Positions 34,301 through 43,300 of a stretch of DNA of 64,000 nucleotides are shown here, piece by piece. The translations under genes and the position numbers were made by a program. Origin of the DNA: Terebella lapidaria (Eukaryota; Annelida; Polychaeta; Terebellida; Terebellidae); the NCBI GenBank assembly GCA_949152475.1, contig OX424560.1, positions 7,254,001 through 7,318,000 of the forward strand, in the 5' to 3' direction. Within the stretch, counting starts at the first letter, position 1, and every line of letters starts with the position of its first letter. Below the pieces are notes generated by a model. It had not been told where the DNA came from. It searched no databases and worked only from the letters and a program-made list of their open reading frames with translations.

Positions 34301-37300
34301 TGAATATTCTCATGACCTTGAATGTGACTATTGCCCTTGTTTTCAAGGTAAAAGCACAAAATGGCTAATATCTCGCTTATTATCGACTTCACAGCTTGGG
34401 AATCAATCGACTTTACAGCTTGGGAATCAATTGTGGACATATAAGAAATGATATATACTTAATATTCTCGTGACCTTGAATATGACATTTAATCTCATTT
34501 TCGAGGTCAGAGCACAATATAACACATATCTCACTTGTCAACTTTACAGCTTAAGAATCAATTGTGGACATATAGGAAATGATTATGCTGAATATACTTG
34601 TGACCTTGTAGTTACTGGACAATCGGTCCGATCACCTATTGGCTAGCCGGTAAGCTAGGTCCCTTGGGCCTATGTTTGCTAATTTAATATTAAGTACACA
34701 TATTTAACATTAAGTATGCATATTTAATATTAAGTACACATATTTATTATTATACACGTATTTAATATTATATACATGTATTTAATATTAAGTAAGTGTA
34801 TTCAATATTAGGTACGCGTATTTAACATTACGTACGTGCATTCTGGAAAAAAATTAATAAATGAAATCTGACAAATAAAACTATGGCATATAGCAGCCAC
34901 CATAATTTTGTTTCCACGTCTATTTGTCTGTAGCGGGAACACAATAAATGCGAAGAGTGACCTTGAGATTTAGCCTTCACGGTCATCTGAGGGTCAAATT
35001 CAAGTTCCTCGAATGATGTGCATTATGAAACTTCCTATATGCTTATAATACGAAACTAACCACATATCACTGCATACGCAAGATTGAGCACCGAAGGTCA
35101 TCAGAGGTCAAATTTAAAGGTCACCAATGAGTATGCCAGAATTAAGTACTTCTAGCAAACAAAACAAGGTCCGTTATCAAATTTCATAGTCCGGGGACAG
35201 AAAGTCATATCAGGCATACGAAGTGAAAGAAAACAAAAATGACAGGGAAACTCATGAACCCCCCCAAAAATGGCCATTAGGAGGTGAAATCAGGTGTTCC
35301 GGAAAGAGTGAGCATTTCCTGCCTAGTGGCACCCGTCATGAATTCCCCAAAATTATAAATCTACTTACATCGCGGTCATGGACTTGGTGTATTTATCAAC
35401 CAGATCATGATGACGTCCATATAATTTCTTAAAGACAGCTATAAGTCTTGGTAAAACATATCCCTGTCGCAGCAGTTTAGAGACTAGCTGGGCACTTCGA
35501 TAGACAAAGTCCTCATATTTGCAACTAGCTCTGGAATAGCGTATTAGTTTAGAAACACACCATATGCTGGTGAGACAGGATATTCAAGGTCATCAAATAT
35601 TCAGCATTTATCATTTCATGTATGCCCACAATTGTCGAAAAGAAGTGACATATTACCCCATTTGTCCTGTATTATCTCAAAGGTCGAATTCGACGTCAGG
35701 GGAATACTCAGCATATATGATTTCCTATATGTCCACAATTGATTGCTAAGCTGTAAATCCAATAATAAGAGAGATATTAGCAAAGTTGTCCTGTGACTTA
35801 TGAAAATGAAATCAGGGGTCAATTTAAAGCTCATCGGAATATTCAGCATAATATATCATTGCCAGTATGTCCACAATTGATTCTCAATGATAAATTATAA
35901 TTGTACAGTCGATAATAGACCAGATATCAGCCATTTTGTCCGGTTACCTTGAAGAGGCCAAAAGGTCAAATTTAACGCCTGACTATGTTCAGTATATATC
36001 ATTTCCTGTATGTTCACAACTGACTCCTGAGTTGTAAGGTCGATAATTAGCGTGATATTAACCATTTTGTGCTATGACCTGTAAAATAGGTCAAACAAAG
36101 GTCAAGTTCGAGGTCATGAGAATATTCAGCATATATCATTTCCCATATATGCACAATTGATTCCGATGCCGTAAAGTCGATAATAATCGAGATATTAGTC
36201 GTTTTGTGTTCTGACCTTGGAGTGAGGTCAGAGGTCAAATTCAAGGTCATCAAAATATTTGGCATACATCATTTCCTATATGTCCACAATGTATTCCCAA
36301 GCTGTTCCCAAGTCACTAATAAAGGAGATAATAGCAATTTTGTGCTCTTTGCTCAAGGGTCAAAGTCAAGGTCATCAGAATAGTCTGTATATCATTATGT
36401 CCACAATTGATTTCCAAGTCATGAAGTTGATAAAAGTTGATAGAGTCGACAATAAACTAGATATTAGCCATCTTGCCATGTGACCTTGAAAATCGGGTCA
36501 AAAGTCAAATTCAAGGTCAAGAGAATATTCAGTATATACCATTTCCTACATGTCAACAATTGATCCCTAATCTGTAAAATCGATAATAAGCGAGATATTT
36601 GCCCTTCTGTGATCTGATCTTGAAAATGAGGTCATAAATCAAATTATGGGTCATCAGATTATTTACGTTCCTGTGTAAGAGATTCCCAAGCTATGAAGTC
36701 GATAAGAATTTGAGATATTAGCAATTGTGTCTTGTGACCTGACAATTAGTTGAAATAAGGGAAATATAGGGGAAATATAATTTCCCTTATGTCCACAATT
36801 GATTCCTTATCCCAATAATAAGTGAGATATTACGAATGATGTGTCCTATTATAAAGCATAGGAGAATTTAACATGGGGAAGTCCCATTTGAGAAGTGGTG
36901 CAACTATGTACGCGTTCCTTGGGAAAAGTTCATATGAACCACTTTGTATTTGGTCAATGTTTTGAGAATTTTGGTTAACCTTTTTGGCCCAAAACATGAA
37001 CCAGTTCATATAAACTTGTCCTTATGAAATACGCTTAATGCCAGGTTATAAATGAGAGTTTCCCTGATATTTAGCAGTCTGTTAATCGGGGTTATTTTTT
37101 TTTAAATCAGTCCAAGGGCTACGAAAGATTACCGGAGTAATACATATTGTTAGATATACAACTTCTTTTCAGTAAAACTGCTGCTTTGACGTATCAAGTT
37201 CACAACAGCCCAAGGTCAAAGTTGCTGCTGAGATGACTATATACACAGTTCATGTGTATCTACATATTCATGATATCCTTGGTTACTTGATTTCCATTTT

Positions 37301-40300
37301 TTTGCCTGCTGGGCACCAAAGGCAGACAGTCTTTTGCTCTGTGGTGAACTGACACATATTTTTTCTCTAAAATCTATTATTGTTATTGTTTGATGAAAAT
37401 TTCCTGTACGTTTAACACTGTAAAATAATTTTGACTTGATTATGAATGAATTTGTGACGTCATGTTCACTACGAGACTGATTTGCATACTACGACCCAGT
37501 TTTTGTGACCAATCAAACACGGTATATTTTTATGCAAGCCCCGACAAGGCTTTCACGTCGAAAAAAGTAGAAATGGATACTGACAAACAGACAAATCATA
37601 TTCCAATACCGAATCCATTGACGAAGTTTACAAAATCAGTGTGAGTAGTCAAATCCGAGTGATACTAAAGTATCAAAGCCAAAGCCTTGTGAACATCACA
37701 GACACCCAGCCAGCTGAGTGTGTCTAACATCGCCTTCCCTCCAATCTTTGATACGTGGTGGCGACTGGCAGATGGTGTTTGAAATATATCGACTCAACAA
37801 ATAAACCCCTAATTACGTTAACATGGTTGCAAAAACACATACCAAATTGGCATACTGATAAATGGAATAGAAAGGGACAGAACGTGCCCAAAATGGAATC
37901 CTTCCCGATAAAGAAAAACGTGTCACGTACAAGTGCACACGATCCATCCCATATACTCGACTTCGGTGAGCAAAAACATGAATTTATCACGAAAAGATAT
38001 CTTGTGGAAACACATACGTGGGATAAACATGATAAAGTAGGCTTATCTAGCATAATGTCGGCTATCATTACCATTACCTTCTCCAAATAGTGTCCAGATA
38101 TTTACACACTTATACGCCAGTGTGCATTGTCTTTGTGTAGCCAGCCCCTCCAGATTGAATCGATCGTGGTTCGATAGGCTGGATGACCAATTAACTCTTT
38201 GCGATCAGCTTCTATGGCGATACTGGTGACGGTGGTATCTGCAAACCTCAGTTTGCGAAGCAGCAGTTGTCTTGCTTTATGCTTGTCTGACGCGTAACAT
38301 TCATCCAACAGATCCACGCTGAGACGATTGAAAAAACTGTGAACCAGATTCAAAACTAGCATTGCTAAAGTGACGTTTATATTCATATATCCACATGAGA
38401 CATCATATGGTTATGACTTGAATGATTTGATGGAAAGTTCCCCCAATTTGATATCCGTAATTTTCATAGGAGTCAACTCTTTTAACAAACTTTAGTGATG
38501 TCAGAGGAACTCGGTTCATGGCCCTTTTACAAATTTGACTCTAAAATATATCCATTTAATTACATGTAATGAATGCAACACCAACAATAATGCCAAATCG
38601 TACTCGATTTGACTGTCCAATTCTTTCTTATCCTGCGAATTTTGCTCCTGGCGTCTCATCTGTTTCAGTATATGCTGCGCTAGAACAGCCAAGCCTAAGC
38701 TTTCCTGAAGAAGCACGAGTGTTCATTCAATAAAATGCCGAATACGTTGAACAATTCAGTGATGTTGTTGACGAGTAACAGTGTTCTAATTACAGAATCT
38801 GCTACATAGTTTACGTCAGAATCATGCTTAAGTTTGATTGTGGAACATATCTATGTACACGTGTGTTCCCACAAATACCATTGATTACATTTAATAAAAT
38901 AAAGGTTACGTATTTGACATGGAATACTTACTTCGGCTTCTTTCCAGAATATAAAAGCGATTTCCTGCTCGCGCAACATCACAGCGTATATGAAGAGTTC
39001 TCTAAATACTTGTAGTGCACATAGATACATGTGAATACTAGTATCCTATTCACAAAAAAACTGTTTGAAATGAACATAATTTTCTACTTACAGAAAAATA
39101 CAGAAATTATAAAATACAGAAATTATATTAGTGTATTGCCACAAATACCTTCCCATTATATGTGAAACACTCAAGCTACAACCTAGTCTGTCTGATTGCA
39201 ATATGTGTAGTCACCTCTTATCTCCGATTCTTGAGGTTTTCCTGATTTTTGGGGGGTTCTCTCTTTCTGGGAGGTCTCGTCCATATTCTCATATATTTTC
39301 TGTCGATGTGAGGTATACAGACTTTGTTTGTTTTGTTTAGTATCCTTGATACTAACGTGATATAGACATTTGCCTTTTATCATATCAATTAACCTATCGC
39401 CAAACCAGTTTGTCCGAGTCTTGTTACGTCATTCTCGACGAATTCTGCTAAACGTTATTATTGGCCAACGAGTTTGCCGACGTAATAGACTTTTTTCGTA
39501 TCGGGGTTATTTCGAGGGTGTTTCGGGGGTACTTCGGGGTGAAGTATCGCGGTCAAGTGAGTAGGGGTTTTTGCGCATTGAAGCGTGGCGAATATAACTC
39601 AGATTCATTAATCAGCGCCTGTTAGGCCACACAAAATAGAACCAAACTCTAGCAGAGGTATGCTATACTGAATTTTCTTTTATCTCTAATCAGGATTAAA
39701 AGGGTGTCAGACGGATTAAATGAGATGTTTCCCGTTGTCGCGCAGTGTTCATGGGAAGCATACTAAAGTCGGCCCAAATACCGTACATTATTCCTTAATA
39801 CTACTCGCCCAATGAAAACATACCATTTAATCCGTCTCGCACCTTTTCAATCCTTATTGAATATAGAGGAAGGCGCAGGATTTGATACTTGGGCGCATGT
39901 AGCGCAGCTTACTTTTTCTTCTAAATTCAATGAAGATTAAAAATGTGCCAGATTGATTAAATATGGTATACATCAAATGGGTGAGTAGTATTAACAGATT
40001 GGGCCCTACAGGCTTAGACAACCCTGAACATATCACCTTTTGTAAATTTTATTGCTAAAATATGATATATTTCACCTAAGGTATCTGTTATTTGCTCTTT
40101 CAGTCACTCTCATCTTTGTATGCACAAATAACATCAGACATTCAGAAATCGTGCAACATCAGAATACTTTATTAATATTGGGCGAAACACGCTAAATTAA
40201 TTTGCAGGGGAAAAATAATGGAGTGCGAAAATTAACATGACAATGGTGAAATATGGTTGGTGATTGTATATTGGTCAACATCAGTTCCACTGCAACCAGT

Positions 40301-43300
40301 TACTTTCATGTGTTTCACCAATGTAACACGAGTTGGTGACATATGTATTTAAGTTTGTTGGTATAATTTGTCGATTTCACCAGAACAAACCTTCTGGTGT
40401 GATTTTGAGATACTTGTCTATAAAGTAAAGACAGGGGATTCACTATTATAGACCGCCCGTAATAAACACATTTCTTACGACATTTCTATTTTCATGATTG
40501 TACGACTCTCGTGTTTCTCAGTCTTAGACTTTCGGATCCATTGTATAGCTGGGTTCTGTTATAATGGGTGAATTGTAACAAAATGCCACAGGCATCCTCC
40601 TTAGGTAATATCGCCAGTGTTTGGCTAGTAAGCAATCGGCCAGTTTCATGATTTGTGTGTGAAAAGTGTAACCTGGAGCAAAATCAATGACACTGCGGTC
40701 ATTAAAGTTATGTGTCTGTGGTTTTAACAGGGCTATCATTAGGCCTATAGGTTTATCACTCATCGAATTTGACCGTTCATGACACTGATTTTGTAAGTAT
40801 CATTCATGAATCACTCCTAAAATATGGATTTGTCTATATCGATATCCATTCGTCAGTAGGCCTATACATATGTAACGTGAGACCAAAGAAATCAGTGATC
40901 CCCAAAAGTCCCCCGCCCCTAAAAAAGGATCAAAAACACGCTGACCGGCGCTTTTTAATTCGAATGACATTTACTGCTCTGATATACAACATTTATCGTA
41001 GGAATAGCATATAGCTGTCGGTACTTCCAATGAAACATTATGTGAATATAAAACAGACTACTCCTCCCGACGTGTATAGAACATGATTCGTTTCATATAT
41101 AAATATAAACATGCTTTCGCATATCAAATTCTTCTAATTTGAATCCGATTTATAACAACGACTCAAATATCGACGGTGACACACTACACGTTCTTGCCAA
41201 AAACATGTGTGAGGTGAACACTGGACCATTGAGCTACTGAGACCCGATGAAACAAAAATCCTTGCATAAGTCACACACGGAGATTGTAATACAATGAACA
41301 GTAATAGTCGTAAATTAGTTAGACACTATAAACTGGTTTATAATTTTGTTTGGCCTCAATCTCTGTGGAGTGTCGACTGGAAATCGCTCTTGTGGGATTA
41401 GTTTGCTTTAAGCTGCACGCATCACTGAATAAACCCCTGGGTGACGAGAAGAGGGGATTATTGCGGTACTTCACCCCGAAACACCCTCGAAATAACCCCG
41501 ACACGAAAAAAGTCTAATATGTGCAACTCGGACAACCTTTTGGGGCTATGGCGATGGGTCAATTCAGATGTTATTGGAGCTGGAGCGAATCAGTGAACCT
41601 CTGACCACCTGACGACATACCTTTGCTTGCTCGGTTTTGAATTTGAACCGATTGTCAGTGTATATCTGCCGAGTCAAAAAGATATGCTACAGATCGAAAG
41701 CCTACTTAGTTTGCTGAAGAACTACTACAATACATTTATGTAAAAAATTATCGGACAATTTTGTTTGATATACTCAGTCATTTTTCATAAACACATGGCA
41801 AATTGACATGTTATTATGTTGGAAAACGATGAACAATGTGATATTGATTTAGGGATGGCCAATGTCACCTTATTGTTTTTGCATAGACATTTCAGTTGGG
41901 GACAGTCCCGGAATTCCTCCGTCGTGAAGATGCCTTTCTCTTGAAACAAGCTCACAAACTCGGAAAGACCGTTTTCAATCACGTTGTGAATGACATTTCC
42001 AACGAGTTTACCCTATTGGATATATATATTTAATGAAACGTGTACATATTGACATCGGTCACTAAACCAGTTTGTTATTTCGAACATTAAAGTAAGTACC
42101 TGTTGACTGGATTCAGAAAGTATCTTCTTTGCATCTTCAACATTATTGCTGGAAATCGCCGAATTCATGTTCGACAGTCGCTGAACTTCTTGACCTTCAC
42201 ACACTGGAATATTCCGAACATGGTAGGACGAAATATTACCTTTTGCAGGGAGTATCCAAGTAGTTTTTATCATTGACTAGCTTGGTGGTTTGGTTTATTC
42301 ACTACCGTATTTTTGCATTTTAGGCGCAGGCGCTTTTAAGTAAAAAACCGCTTTTTGGGTGACGTAAAAACATTTTTCCGTGTCTCATTTATAAGCGCTT
42401 GCACTCGGGACTTCGCGCATGTGCTTATTTAAGTGAGATGCCGTTTAAACGTAGAGCTATCATTACAACAAACATGATTATATATCTACCGTAACATCAG
42501 CCTAGAGAAATATGCATTTTTGTAGGCCTACACGTATAGACCTAAACAACAATTTGAAGGCATATAGGCCTACGTTGATCATTATGTAGTGATGATATAT
42601 TATAATGATACTCGATTTGGTATTGAGCAGACTTTTCTGTTCTGTTTGTATAGGCCTACCGATTGGTTACTATAACGTGACATTAATGCTCAACAGCTAT
42701 ATTTTCCCAAACATGCATATATCGTCATCTATAGAACTGATGGAACTTGGATATTTTCATACCGTGTCGGGCTGAAGTTATGATATAACCTACATTACAG
42801 GGAAAGATATGGCGATAAACGTGCACACATGTAGGCCTACTAATGACACAAGCGCTTTGATGTGTGTATTGTGTAATGATGATAAAGCTCTATATATAAG
42901 AACCGGTAATATTATTTTCATTTATTGTGTAGTATTTTGGGTCACTAAACTTTGAGTCACTAATTTTGCATTCGAATAATTATGTGTCTTGCTTATAAGC
43001 GCATGTGCTTATATTCGGGATTAGGCGCACTTTCCTTCATAGGCGCATGCGGTATAGCTTGTAGAATATACGGTATAGCCCCGTCCATATTCGGTGGAGA
43101 AGTAAGTCTGGGGAAGGAACATTGTACTATGTTCATTTCATTTATCTGTAAAATGAGCGGGGTTACATTTTTTCAATGGGAAAAAAAATCGCCACCATAA
43201 AATCTGTCATCACAAATATTTTGAACACTAGTGACTTTGGATCATTATGTTATATCTGAATCTGCAATATCTTGGTCGAGGAATTCGATTCAACGGTACA

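Noticed and set aside
37724..38090. Overlapping 111- and 120-codon frames on opposite strands
   Set aside because: Mutually overlapping, inside a copy B intron, no family motif; likely chance.
38429..38460. Minus-strand ATCAAATTGGGGGAACTT resembling the start of the copy A C-terminal exon (VKLGEP)
   Set aside because: The match is about 18 bp only, lies upstream of the S1-S6 exons in the wrong place, and does not continue in frame.
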